Positions 49,040-61,203 of a stretch of 64,000 nucleotides of DNA are shown here, one piece after another. This DNA is from Lotus japonicus. Its lineage: Eukaryota > Streptophyta > Magnoliopsida > Fabales > Fabaceae. Location of the stretch: assembly GCF_012489685.1 (NCBI RefSeq), contig NC_080044.1, positions 53,072,964 through 53,136,963 on the forward strand. Direction: 5' to 3'. Under the pieces are notes generated by a model that saw only the letters and a list, made by a program, of their open reading frames with translations, made no database searches and was not told the DNA's origin. Every line of letters begins with the position of its first letter. Positions within the stretch are counted from its first letter, which is position 1. The translations under genes and the position numbers were made by a program.

Positions 49040-49681
49040 TTTTTTTAGAGCAAAAAGATTTATTCAAATTCAAAGGAAAATTACACCCCCACATAGGAGG
49101 AGAGCAAAGGAAAAATGCAAAACCAACCAAAAAAGACAGCGAAAACCTAACAGAGAGAAAACAAGATAGTCAAAAACCAAGCACCCACAAGAGCGCCAAA
49201 ACCAAAACAAAACCCAACATACCGGCACCAAACACCTACAAGCCAACATGCCAATTCTCTCTAAGTTCCTCCGCCAAACCACGAATAGCTTCATCATCAC
49301 TACCTGGGAACACCATACCCACAGATTTTGCCAAACACCAGGCCTTCGTAGCACGAGTGAAATAGCCGCCAGAAGAAGGAGCACGATCAACAGGAGGAGG
49401 AATGCTTGAACTTTCCAAGCTGTCTGATTTTCTAGGACGCCCGCGAGGCCTACGAGGAGAACCATTAGAAACACTCTTCACATAATGTTTTTTCCAAGGA
49501 CGACCTCGAGGTCGCGGCTTTGGCGGAGAGTACTCTAGTATTGGATCATCCTCCTCCAAAATGATACCCTCTTCAGCCAAAGAAGAAGAAGCTTGTACTA
49601 CATCCTCACCCTCCTCCCTTAGCAGGTATGGCAAATCGTGGTCCACAGAGCCAACCTTAGAAAGAAAAACCTGATGATGCC
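49040..49681 (-). mobile_element. Poly(A)-tailed retro-insertion with AT-hook ORF (LINE ORF1-like)
   Basis: Minus strand: an open frame (49236..49646, 136 codons, no upstream ATG certain) with two AT-hook motifs (PRPRGRPWKK, RRPRGRPRKS) and an end AWCLAKSVGMVFPGSDDEAI then RGLAEELRENWHVGL. That end resembles the ORF1 end of the LINE at 56.2 kb (TIWELGKEFGVTCAGNEEEI). A 3' UTR with AATAAA and A8 follows. GACATAT flanks both sides (49033-49039, 49682-49688), a likely 7-bp target duplication. So it is a truncated retrotransposed copy. Whether the source is a LINE ORF1 transcript or a host AT-hook gene is open. Confidence 0.6.
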
Positions 49682-49688
49682 GACATAT

Positions 49689-52402
49689 ATATTTATTAAA
49701 TAATAGTCTTTTTAAATATTTTTTCCCAGTTAATTAAAAGTGCAATGTGAAATTTCTCTTTAAATGAATTAGATCATCGGAAAAAACTCTGCTGAAACAG
49801 CATGCATTATTTGAATAACATCAGGGTGATTTTTTTTTATTACTTTAGCGCACTTGTGTGGTTGAGAAGAGAAAATAAATAGATGCATAGAACAATTCAT
49901 CTTTCAGTTATTTTGTTATTTTATTTTTTTAAGACGGTTGATTAAATTAAATACATAAAGGGTTGCAGAGCGACACTAATTTTTCATAATATGGGCTAAA
50001 ATTCGAAAGAGTGACACAACAATGATCAAATATAAGAAACTTAAGTACAAACACGCTCACTTAAATTAATACATCCAGCTAAAATACATGAAGTAAATAA
50101 TCGTGAAAGTCATATAAAAACCCCTAAACCCCCAATATTATTCACTAGATAACCAACTGATATCTGAACGAAAAGAACTAGTTTTTCTGTTAAAAAAAAA
50201 AGAAAAGAACTAGTTTTTTCTTCATTTTTTGACTCCGTTGCAAATTTAACAATTCAGATTGCTCTGTCAGAGAAGTCAATATCGCGGTTTTAGTAGGCAT
50301 CAGAAGGGGTCAATCCGACAACACTGAAAACATCGAAAAAAAAGGCAGCTTCTATACCCAACAAATCGGATAAGAAAGCTGAGGAGGTGAATCAAGGCGT
50401 TAGTGGCAAATTAATTTGGAAAAGTCAAAGACGATGATGAACTCGGCGTCCACAGCGTAGGTGCCAAGGTGGTTGCTGGCGATGGCTGCTGAGGAAAGGA
50501 CACAATGGCATAGAGCCGTAGACGACCAAGAAGGATGTAAGGGCGGCGTGGTGGAGGAAAAACAATGGTGGCCAAAGAAAAGGGAAGAAACCTAGACTAA
50601 AAGAGACAGAATTGAAAAAACAACTTATTTGGATAGGTATAAACCAACTAATGTGGAAGAAATTAAACCCATCTACTGTAGGAAAATTTCTATCAAGCAG
50701 ACGAGGAATCCTCCCTAGAAGAGGAGGAGAGAGTGTGGTGGCGTCCATACTTTCTATTTCTCTTGCAATGCTATGACATGCCGCTGTTGAGAAGATTGAA
50801 ATTAAAGTCAATAGTCAATTATATTCGCTTGAATACTTGTGATCCATTTAGTATATTATGCTCGTTTTTGAAAAGAAAAATAATATTTATTTCTGAAGAT
50901 GATAAATATAACACATAACGAATCAACGGAAAAAATGCAAATCCCATCTACTATAAACTAGTTTAGTAGAAATCCATTTCAAAAAAAGTTTAGTAGAAAT
51001 CACCTAAGTTTCACGTGAGCCAATTAGAACTTCCCCAACTATTGGTGGAAGATGGTGCATAAGATAGTAAAGATTGTCACAAAACGAACTCTACTACTTA
51101 AAAACCAACATAACAATAGCGTATAAAATAGTGTGACTAAGTGACTTGGAATATATATCATGGGTTCCACTATATTTATAAGCATCTTATACAATATTTG
51201 AGTCACAATTTGATAGCTTGCAGGAGATTATCCACAACAGTTTCGTGATTCATCACATCGCACATTGCAGGACATACAAGGAATGTGTGTCTTGTTTGAA
51301 ACCCAATTGGAAGAGATTCATGAGATGAGATATATATGATTCCTAATGTATTAATCAAAGAATAATTTCAAGAATTTCTGACCAAAGTAAAGTAAAAACG
51401 AATTGATGTTGAATGTTGATACAGCATGTGGTGCTCCATGTGCAGAAGGAGAAATTATTGGTATGAGAGAGACTGCCACATGGCAGCGAGAAATGAGCAC
51501 CAGGTGTTTAGTACGTATGGTATGTATGTATTGTGGAGGTTGTTGCTGTGTAATTGTCAAAACCACCCTTCATACCAAGCCAACTAACATGACTGTGCTT
51601 TTAATTAAAACCCCACCCTTAACTGCTTAACAAGGACCCTCACGTTGGTTTTGTCCTGCAAATCACTTTTTTGAATAAAGTCCAATTCCCATTCACAATC
51701 TCATTCCCCTAACCATTTCCATTTATCTTCAAATCCACAAGGAAAGGCTGGGATAATTTTACACGACAAGCGTATCTCCACAGGATATTAAAAGAAGATC
51801 CTAATCCGAAAAAATAATGCATCTAGATAACCTATTTTCATCCCACATTTTGGTAATTCAGTTACTTCATACTAACTCATTCAATTTTAAACACTTTATC
51901 TCAGTCTTCATTAGAGACATCATCGACGCTCTTATTTAATTTAAGACTGCGCATTTTTTAATCTTCTCAGCATTGCACTAACGGTATATAGCATGATGTT
52001 CTAAAACACAATAAGGTACGACACTCACTATCTCATGTTTTCAAAATAACAAATTACCCTTTTAAAGGATTAAAATAATTTAAAACTTGCTAGAATGCAC
52101 TAGTTGTGGGATCGTGCACACCTGGAAGTCGTGCCACAAGCATTTGCGAAAAAAACATTTCATATATATTTTCACTTTCTTTTCAATCAAGGAATTAAAG
52201 AGTGTTCACATCATTTTTTTTTCTTTTTTTATCATACTAAACAATTTCAAAATCTACTCATTTTCTCACAACTTTATCTATCTTTATTTTATCTCATTCC
52301 ATTTTCACTCTTTACAATTTCTCTTCTACAACAAAAAAAGTAATTTAAGGTACGTCCAAGTGTCGATTAAGTGATTGTTTTTCAGAAGCGACAAAGTCCT
52401 AT
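49689..52402. other. Intergenic, no gene recognised
   Basis: 50425-50811 (minus) and 51403-51630 (plus, Cys-rich end CMYCGGCCCV) are short ORFs without a family I know. Elsewhere AT-rich. Confidence 0.4.
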
Positions 52403-52560
52403 CTCGTTTTTTTTTTTGATAGGCAAAAGAATGCATTAAAGGGAGTACAAGGGGTACTCCAACCCTTAATACAAAGAGAAAAGAAAAAACAAGAAAAAAG
52501 CTAATAAACTACAACCCAGAAGTATAACCCAGCTACAAAAAACTAAAACCTGCAATCCCA

Positions 52561-55500
52561 TTACAGTTCTTGGAGACAAGTAAGCGGGTGTCTAGACCAT
52601 TCAAACAACGAACAAGAAAATCCACTCAACTTAGCTTTAATCCAATGCCATGATCTCCACTTAATCAGCTCTAAGATCGACGGGATATCCACCTCAGCCG
52701 CTCTAAAAACCACCTCATTACGCAATAACCATATTGACCACACAATAGCTAACCAAATGGACGAGGCTCCTCTCTGCTGTCTCTTCCCGCTGCCAAAATT
52801 AAATTGGAGAAGATGCTCGCGAGGGGACATTGGTAACACTGTAAACACTCCCATCCAGTGATAGCATTCTCGCCAAATATCCATCGCCACCGAACAAGAA
52901 AACACTAGGTGAGCACAAGTCTCCATCCCATCCCAACACAACTTGCAGTTGGCCTCCTCCTGAGACTGTAAAACCTTGCGTTTCCACAAGTTTACTAGAC
53001 AAGGAATTCTATCCCACAAAAGTTTCCAGGAGAACGCCTTAACATTAGATGGAGCTGCAGAATGCCAGACCCGATTAAAAATTGGATCTGATTCCGATAA
53101 GTAGGGAGCCTGCAAAAAAGAGTAAAAAGAGTTAACAGAAAACACGCCATCAGCACTTGGTAGCCAGATCCATTTATCATCCACAGCTTCTGTAAGAGGC
53201 ATCCTCTTCACCTCCTCCAACAGTGAATCAAGCCACAACACTTCTCTACCCAATAGCGGCCGCCTCCAGGTCAACAGCCACCTCCAAGCCCCTTGCTCCC
53301 AAACCCCACAATTATGAATATAATTATATTTCAGTTTAGACAAATTATATAGCCTATGATATTTATCACACAACATACCATTGCCTACCCAATTCTCCAG
53401 CCAAAACTTTGTTGCATTCCCCTTCTTGACACATTTTTGCACACCAAGATCAAACCAATCCCCACTCCCATCACATGAGGAATCCATCACATCTCTCCAC
53501 CATGTGGACACCCGCAAGCTAGTCTCCCCAAAATATTTGGCCTTGATCACTCGACACCACAAACTCTCAGGCTCAGTCAAAAATCTCCATCTCCATTTAC
53601 CAAGCAGTGACTTATTAAACAAGTTCAAGTCCTTAATTCCTAACCCTCCTACCTCCTTTGGTTTGCAAACTGAGGACCAGCTTACCCAAGCAATTTTCCT
53701 TGTGTTCTCACCCCCACCCCATAGGAACTCCCTCATGATGCCATTACAAATTTTGATCACCCCCACCGGCATCCTGTAGAAAGACAGATAAAAAAGAGCT
53801 AGAGCTGAAAGGACACTCTGAATTAGACAGATTCTACCTCCAAAAGAAACTGACTTCAACTTCCAAGCTGACAACTTAGCTTTGAATTTTTGGACTACTG
53901 GATCCCACATATTTAGAAGCTTAGGTCGTCCTCCTACTGGAAGACCTAAATAAATGAAAGGAATCCTCATCAATTTACAATGCAGTATAGATGCAAACCG
54001 CTGATACTCGCCATCTGCAATTGAAATAGCCGCTAGCTTACTCTTGTTAAAGTTAACCTTCAACCCAGAAATCAATTCAAAGCACCGTAAGACACATTTA
54101 ATCACAACTGTATTCTGCAGAGTAGCTTCCCCCATAAAGAGAGTATCATCAGCAAACTGAAGTAGAGAGACCTCCACATAATCATTCCTTCCAACTTTAA
54201 ACCCACTGAATTTACCCATCTTCACTGCATTCATGAACAATCCATTAAGCCCCTCCGCTACAATAAGAAAAAGAAAAGGTGCAAGAGGATCCCCTTGCCT
54301 GAGTCCTTTCTCCATCTTAAACTCATTACAAGGACTGCCATTCACCAAAACTGAAACAGAAGCAGATTCAAGACAACTTTTAATCCATCCAAGCCACCTC
54401 TCTGCAAAGCCCATTCTCCTCATCATATAAAACAAGAACTCCCACTGAACTGAATCATAAGCCTTCTCATAATCCACCTTAAAAATAAGGGTTGGTTTCT
54501 TACAAACTCGCGCCTCATGAACTACCTCATTTACAACCACCACACTATCCAACATATGTCTCCCCCCTAGGAATGCAAACTGGCGATCATCAATAACTTT
54601 CCAAAGGACAAGCTTCAACTGTGCCGCCAACAGCTTTGAGATCACCTTATAAATACACCCAATCAAGGAAATAGGCCTAAACTCACCAAGATGTTGCGGG
54701 GAGCAAACCTTGGGGATTAAGACAATGAACGAAGCGTTGCTCCCTCTCGGCCACGCCCCACGAGACCAGAATTCTTGAACCGCTTTGACAAAGTCTTCTG
54801 CCATCACATCCCGGAATTTCTGAATGAACTTAAAATTAAAACCATCTGGTCCTGGACTCTTATCCCCACCACAAGCCCAAACCGCCTCTCTAATTTCTTC
54901 CACTGCAAAAGGCGCCACTAGAGTAGAGTTATCTAAATCTGACATCTGTTTAAAAATGATACCATCCAACCTTGGCCGACTCCAGGATTCTGATTTGAAC
55001 TTAGCCTCAAAAAATCGCTGTGCCTCTCCTTTAATAACATCCGGATCCTCCACCCAAGTCTCATCTATCATCAAACCCACGATTGAGTTTGCCAGCCTCT
55101 TCCAGTTAATTGTTGAGTGAAAGAAGCTAGTGTTCTGATCTCCCTCTGCAACCCACTTTGATCTTGCTTTTTAACACAAAAGTGATTCATGAAATTTTAG
55201 CACAGCCCAAAACTCATTTAACAGTACTTTCCTCAATTCCACCTCTTCATGAGTCAAAACCCCCCTCTTCCTCCTTAACATCCAAATCATTAATTTTTTG
55301 GACAGCCACCTCCCTCCTAAATTTCAAATCCCCAAAAACATCTTTATTCCACTGTTTCAAGCTACCTTTGAGACCCTTTAATTTCTCCTTAAGAGCAAAA
55401 GCTCCCCACCCATTCACACTAAGACCTTTCCATGTCGAATCGACTACTGCAGATAACCTCGGATCCTGAAGCCAGCAATTCAGAACTCGAAACGGTTTTG

Positions 55501-56226
55501 GCCCCCAGTTCTGAAAACATTGCTTCATCAACAAAGGGCAATGATCAGAAATATCTCTGTTAAGTACCACCTGAGAACAATTAGCCCACAACACGTTCCA
55601 ACCAGCTGAGATCAAAAATCTATCAATTCGACTCTGAGCTTGATTATTCAGCCTTCTCCAAGTAAATTTCCTTCCGGCCAACGGAATATCTAACAGCTCC
55701 AAGGAATCAATGAAATCATTGAAGTCAAGCATCTCCCGCCTTTGTGAACTCACTGTGCCCGTACACCCCCTCCTCTCATCCTCTGAACGGACTGCATTAA
55801 AGTCACCAGCTAAACACCAAGCATCCTCCGGACATGTTTGGCGCCAAGCAATAATATTCTCCCACAAAGCCCTTTTCTCTACAGCAGTACACGGAGCATA
55901 AACATTAACTATTACACATCTCTGCTGAGGATTATCCCAAAAGCCAACAAGACCCAGAAAGCCTGGACCTTCAACAGTAGTTTCCACACTAAACAAATTC
56001 CGCTTCCAAATACAGAGTAACCCACCCCCCTATTTTCAGCTGCAACAGCTTTCCAATCAAAATCAGAGTCTCCCCACAACTGAGCACACAACCTCCTATC
56101 AATGTTCTGCAATTTTGTTTCCTGTAAGCATAAAAACTCTACATGGTTTCGACAAACAACTTCTCTAATCACTTTCCTTTTAGCCACATTCCCCACCCCC
56201 CTCACATTATAAGAGAGTAATATCAT
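52561..56226 (-). pseudogene. LINE ORF2: endonuclease / reverse transcriptase (broken)
   Basis: Starts at ATG 56226 (MILLSYNVRGVGNVAKRKVI), an APE-type endonuclease with LQETK and later SDHCP. The frame is lost near 56030 at a run of six G, continues in a second frame (55247-55996: VNVYAPC, LAGDFNAV, RIDRFLIS, DISDHCPLL), is lost again near 55262 at another G run, and meets a TAA near 55170. The RT part is then open for 839 codons (52561-55080): SPGPDGFNFKF, FRPISLIGCIYKV, VDYEKAYDSV, GLRQGDPLAPFLF, catalytic LLQFADDTLFMG, then zf-RVT (CKLCWDGMETCAHLVFSC). The reverse transcriptase ORF is intact but the element cannot be autonomous as it stands. Confidence 0.9.
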
Positions 56227-56840
56227 TGATGACCATCACCCCCTTCACCTTGCACACCACTACCGAAAGCACCCAGCACAGCTGCATCTCTCTGTTCAAG
56301 TCCTACTAACCTACTTATAATCTCCTCTTCATTACCAGCACAAGTAACCCCAAATTCTTTACCCAATTCCCAAATTGTTCTAGCCTCCATGGCAGTGCCC
56401 CCCCTCCACAAAGCACAATTATGAGAATTAAATATTGAGTCAGGCAAAGAGGACACATTCGAGAAACACTGTTGTCGCAAAGACCTTCGAGAATTAGAGG
56501 TACTTCCCTCCCTTTGATCACCAGTGCTTAAAATCCCCCCTTGCCCTGCTGAAGCCGCAGCATTAACCTTCCTCCTTAGCGTTTCAAAACGATCTTGAGA
56601 CCCCAACTCGTTATCAGGTTCAAGAGTCGCAGTTCTTGGTCGCAATTCACTTGCATCTTTCGAACACAGGACAATATTGTCAGCATGGGAGTGTAAAATT
56701 TCGGCGAAGATCGCGGCTTGGAAAACCAATAAAACGGGAAGAGAATCAAGGAAAACGAATGAGGGAGAAAGATACCTTGGTCCTACAAAAAGCTTCCCAA
56801 GTTTGATTTTTGAGTCCAAAACATGTGCTGCTGTCACCAA
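56223..56840 (-). pseudogene. LINE ORF1, C-terminal part
   Basis: Open for 205 codons without an ATG near its start, so the N-terminus is missing. Middle part is Ser/Arg-rich; the end reads ARTIWELGKEFGVTCAGNEE then EIISRLVGLEQRD. Its stop (TGA) overlaps the ORF2 start as ATGA at 56223-56226, an arrangement suited to termination-reinitiation of translation. Plant LINE ORF1 products bind the element RNA; no zinc knuckle is left here. Confidence 0.65.
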
Positions 56841-56860
56841 GAAAAGTTTTTAGGTCCTAT

Positions 56861-58209
56861 ACATTCATTTATTATTCCACCCACATATGTTGAGGAAAAA
56901 TCTAAGCAAATTAATAATTGAGCTTGAAAAATACTAGGATTCTTGCTGTTTCACACCAAAGACAGATTCTTATACGCTTTCTTCCAAACAAAACAAACTT
57001 GAATTAGCATTGCTAAATTTCATTCTTATATTAGATGTTATATTTTGGTTGATTGTAAGTATCATATCTTGAGAGTGTTATTGAAAAAAATTAGCATTAT
57101 GATATTATCATGAGATTATTATCATTAAGCATGACGGTTAAAAAAAAAAAACTATTAAGCATGTCATACTTTTTTTTAAAGAATACTAGCAACCCATTCT
57201 CTATCTTATTCCTTGATATAAATATTTTTATTTATTTATTGAAATTTATGTGTAACTTACTAATTATGATGGCTCTATTTTCAATTTGGTGTGAGTTATG
57301 TTTTTTATATACTATAGTCATCTAAATTTCAATTACTAAAATATATGTAGAAACATGTGCTAGAGAATATGATATGAGTATTTTTGAAGAAAAATGTAAC
57401 AATTAAATATCTTATCCATTACTCTATTTATAAATAAGGAAAATATTTCCTACACATTTAATAATGCTTCACAGTCCACACATTTATGTAAGAACTAGTA
57501 ACAAGAAAATAGAATTGATATAGTGGTTCAACATTTTTCCTATAAACAAGCTAAGTAGTTTGAGGTTCGAATCTCAACTCTTATAAATGGAAAACTATTT
57601 GACAAGTCCCCTATCGTTTAGTATGCTGACTGTGAGATAAATGATTAGTTTCACGACTACCACCTGCGAAATACCTTAGTTAATTAAGACAAAAAATAGT
57701 AAAAAATAGGAATACATTGGTTGGAATTTATGTGAGTCGCACTAAATTAAAAATGAGACTCACATTTATAGTGGACTTCACAAGGATTTCCATCAACCAA
57801 TGAGAGAGTGCTTTCGGAAAGAGACGAGGATTCTCTTAACTAACTCATGTTTTCTCATATTGAAATTTTGAATCTATCTATTTTCACATATATCAAAGAG
57901 GCGAGACCCTAAAACAATTTGTGCAAAGAGAAAAAAAACTATGTTAGTATGTTACACTTAACAAATTGACATGTTCTTTGGAAGAAAAATTGCTAAAGGA
58001 AGTGTTTTTAGCACTTTTCTTTACTATATTGCACGAGTGTTTATCGGCATGGATCTCATTGCCAGTTTGCCACCACTCTATTTGCTTGTCCTCACTGTCT
58101 TGCATCTTATTTGAGTCCCACAATTCTTGAAGCTCCGCACCCTAACTAAATAGTTTTAGTTCTTTTCTTTCATTTTTAATATATTTTTCTAAATCTTTCA
58201 TGTTGTTTT
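56861..58209. other. AT-rich intergenic with one small fold-back element
   Basis: About 57718-57803 has inverted ends TTGGTTGGAA / TTGGTTGATGGAA and inner GTGAGTC / GAGACTCAC, a ~90-bp MITE-like element without clear target duplication. At about 57550 GAGGTTCGAATCTCAA resembles a tRNA B box but no complete tRNA forms. Confidence 0.45.
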
Positions 58210-58225
58210 AACTGTCAAATAAGGT

Positions 58226-58433
58226 AACTACAAGGGGTGGTACAAGTGGTGAATGTGCATTTCCTTAAGGGATTGCACCTAGGTTTCTGGCCCGGGTTCG
58301 ATCCCCTCTAAGGCCAAAAATAAAAACCTTTGTGGCCAGAGACATCACTACCGTATCCCGAGCCAGATTAGTCACGTGGGCCCCTTTCCCCCGTTGAGAC
58401 TGGTGGCCAAAGAAGCAAAAAAAAAAAAAAAAA
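58226..58433 (+). mobile_element. tRNA-derived SINE, ~208 bp
   Basis: Pol III A box TGGTACAAGTGG (58249) and B box GGGTTCGATCCC (about 58297), a body, and a tail of 19 A (58417-58435). The 16 bases AACTGTCAAATAAGGT stand at both ends (58210-58225 and 58434-58449), a perfect target duplication, so insertion was by LINE-type machinery and is fairly recent. The source tRNA is not clear. Confidence 0.92.
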
Positions 58434-58487
58434 AACTGTCAAATAAGGTTATGGTATATAAATTAAGATATAAAAAAGTAGAGTTTA

Positions 58488-58673
58488 ATAGTTGTGCACT
58501 GTCAGTATAAAATATTTTTACACAAACGTTCAATAACTTAATGTCACGTATTCAAATGCATTTATGATCCTCATTATTTTAATTAAATTAAATGCTTATT
58601 TTCTAATTTGGTAACCTATAATTGGATGTCTGTGTAAAAAATAAAAATATATACACTAACGCTGCATTTTCAT
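58488..58673. mobile_element. ~186-bp MITE with GTGCACTGTCAGT-type ends
   Basis: Left GTGCACTGTCAGTATAAAAT...TTTTTACACA; right, read as reverse complement, ATGCAGCGTTAGTGTATATA...TTTTTTACACA. Such ends are common in legume MITEs in my memory. The target duplication is not clear. Confidence 0.55.
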
Positions 58674-59679
58674 TAAATTTTAAAAAGAATATCATCATTT
58701 TATTAAAATATTTTAAATTTTTAACATATTGTTATTTCTAAACATTGCTTATTTTAGTAAGAATAATTAATGATGTATTATTGTAGTGAATTATACTTTA
58801 TTGGATCACTACTCCTTAGAAGGATTACATTTTCTCATATATCAGCAACTAAGATTGAGATTAAAAAGAAGTGTGTATCTCAGGTGTGTCCCCAGACATG
58901 TATTTACATATTTAGGGTGTACTAAACTTGGAAAGAATCCTCCATTAAATAATAGAGATATGCAAAGGTATAACAAATATTATTAGGAAACATAAGATAT
59001 GACATTGATTTAAGAGTCCTTCCTCGTGTGTGCGAGATGTTGTTGATATTAAGCCAAAGTACACAAGCACATCATTTTATCATGTAACAATTGCCCCTAG
59101 ATCAAAGTACTGAGGCATTAGGATACTTTGAGTGTCAACATTTGGAATAGTCTCAGGTCCAAGACAATAAGATTCTTGCCCTAGCCCATGTGGTATACTC
59201 GTGATCAGGGATGATATGAGCCGATTTCGTACATCTAAAGGTGCTACCTTTCATATTAGCACCTTGCCCAAGGTTCACCGAAATGGGAAGATACATGTCT
59301 CATAACGAATTGAAGGTTGATGGAGCAAGTTAACATGTTCGATTTCTATATCGGTGCGAATTGATTCGATGCGATTCTCTATAGGTTTCAACATGATGGG
59401 GCATAGGGTGAAACAGTTCATCTATGCTCCCACTTGGGTGATGGAAGGCTTATTAAAAAAAAGCTTGGTGATGAAAGATCGTCTTTCCCCCCAGCTCGTT
59501 GCATTTAATTAATTTGGAACTCAGGCACCATTTCACATTCTTCTCATTTTCCCATCCAGTCAAGCTTTACATTTAGAGACTTAGAATCCATAACGCACAT
59601 GATTCCCTGAATTAGTAATTCATTCACTCTTCTCGCTACTTTCCTTTTCCACTGCCTAGTTGCACGTTAGGGCGTAGTG

Positions 59680-60557
59680 CAGTGGCGGAACTAGAAAAAA
59701 TAGCATGAGGGGCCAAAAATAAGTTAAAAATAAATTAAAGTTTTTATTAGCAATAAACACAAATATACACACCCAAAAATTATTAAACTAATATATATAC
59801 TCACTAAAATGTATTATAAGTTGTATTAATAATGTTAGAAATTTACTTTTTCATTTTTTTTAGTTTTTTTAATCTCGGGTTATTTTTTACATTAGATTTT
59901 TATTTATCACACTCAAAAGTGTTTCTATTGGAAAAAATAAATTATTCTTTTACTCTTGATTATTAGTTCTTTTTAAGAGAAATTTATATATTAATTTTAT
60001 GCTCGAAGACTATTAGAAAAAAATTGTTCTAGGACTATTATATTTCCAACACTCATGTTTCTATGCAAAGAAAAAAGATATGATTGTTTTAATTCTTGCA
60101 CTAATTATAGTATAAAAGTTACTAAGTAATAAGTAAAATACTATACATTAAGCCTTGTACAAATTAAAAATATAGTAGAGAAAATAAATACATAAAAGTA
60201 TAGCTCAAAAAAACCTTCAAGCTTGAGGAGAGAGTTGTACACACCAAACATTGTTAAATACATACTCCTTTTTATAAAAAAAATGAAACCCTGTTGAATA
60301 TTATTAAAAAAACTGTGTTGAACATACTCCTTTTTATAAAAAAAATTGAAACCTTGTTGAATATCACTAAAAAAAACTGTTGAGAACTGTTGAGGGGATC
60401 GAACCCTTGAAAGGAAGGTAAAAAGAAGAGGTTCAAACCACTGGGCCAACACAACATATAGATTAATTACTGCAGCATTAAATATATATAAATAATTTAT
60501 TGAACCTTGGGGGGGGGGGGCAAGGCCCTCTCCTGGCCTAACGTGGTTCCACCACTG
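59680..60557. mobile_element. Non-autonomous hAT transposon, 878 bp
   Basis: Terminal inverted repeats CAGTGGCGGAACTAG / CAGTGGTGGAACCAC. The 8 bases GCGTAGTG are exactly repeated on both sides (59672-59679 and 60558-60565), the hAT target duplication. Inside: a ~63-bp tandem duplication (ACATACTCCTTTTTATAAAA at about 60260 and 60322), a run of 12 G (60509-60520), and a tRNA-like module. No transposase. It has split the older gypsy-type remnant. Confidence 0.93.
60394..60450 (-). repeat. tRNA-like pol III promoter module inside the hAT element
   Basis: Minus strand: TGGCCCAGTGG (A box, 60438-60448) and GGGTTCGATCC (B box, 60396-60406) about 32 bases apart, followed by TTTTTT further downstream (terminator-like). 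Both boxes fit the consensus. No complete tRNA cloverleaf is visible, so a SINE head or tRNA relic is likely. Confidence 0.6.
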
Positions 60558-61081
60558 GCGTAGTGAAAGTTCGAAACTTTGATTTGTGCCCTCAAGGGTT
60601 ATCTTGACATCGTACTAACAACGTGTGACAATTGTCTCCTCCTTTCTCACCGGTATATGCAGTCTAGGTTATCAAAGATGTGGGTTTTGGCCATTATGTT
60701 AAGTAGCAGTAAGTAAAGGTGTTTCCTTTATGCTTCATTGGAGGTTTCACCTTGGTAAATGTTAGGCTTATGAATCCTCATTCCTTTATTCATATGTTCA
60801 TGTCATAACATGGATTCGAGGAGTGCTTCCCCCAATTTTTTTATTAGGTCTTCCCGCTTACAACATTCTCCCAGTAAAGGTTTCCACCTTCTTTTAAGAT
60901 TGAATTGATCATGTGTCCTTTGTGTACGTTAAATTTTGATGGAGAATGACGAGTCATTGTTCTGGTCTCGTAGTGCTTGTTGGTTGGAGGCCTTCGTGAT
61001 AATGAATTCAAAGGCGAGGTTTCAGGCTAGTATGGTTAGGTGTGCGACCAATGGACTAGTCAAGGTCAGAATCATTTCATC

Positions 61082-61083
<2 letters not shown>

Positions 61084-61115
<32 letters not shown>

Positions 61116-61203
61116 TGTATGTATGTATGTATGTATGTATGTATGTATGTATGTATGTATGTATGTATGTATGTATGTATGTATGTATGTACGTATGTAT
61201 CAC
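61084..61203. repeat. (TATG)n microsatellite, ~29 units
   Basis: Uninterrupted TATG units for about 107 bases, then TACG and TATG again. It lies inside the gypsy-type remnant and gives the spurious CMYVCMYV open frames. Confidence 0.97.

Larger units (their letters stand above)
52407..56853 (-). mobile_element. L1-type LINE retrotransposon, nearly full length, inactive
   Basis: Order on the minus strand: ORF1 end, ORF2 (endonuclease, reverse transcriptase, zf-RVT), 3' UTR, and an A-run (plus-strand T11 at 52407-52417). GTCCTAT is found outside both ends (52396-52402 and 56854-56860), a possible 7-bp target duplication, though CGAG lies between it and the A-run. The 5' end cuts into ORF1, so it is 5'-truncated. 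Its 3' end matches the LINEs at 23.9 kb and 37.6 kb. Confidence 0.85.

Noticed and set aside
50425..50811. 128-codon minus-strand ORF (MDATTLSPPLLG...)
   Set aside because: Low-complexity, hydrophobic and histidine-rich, without domain or splice evidence.
51403..51630. Small cysteine-rich peptide gene (ends CMYCGGCCCV)
   Set aside because: No signal peptide, no known cysteine spacing and no gene signals around it.
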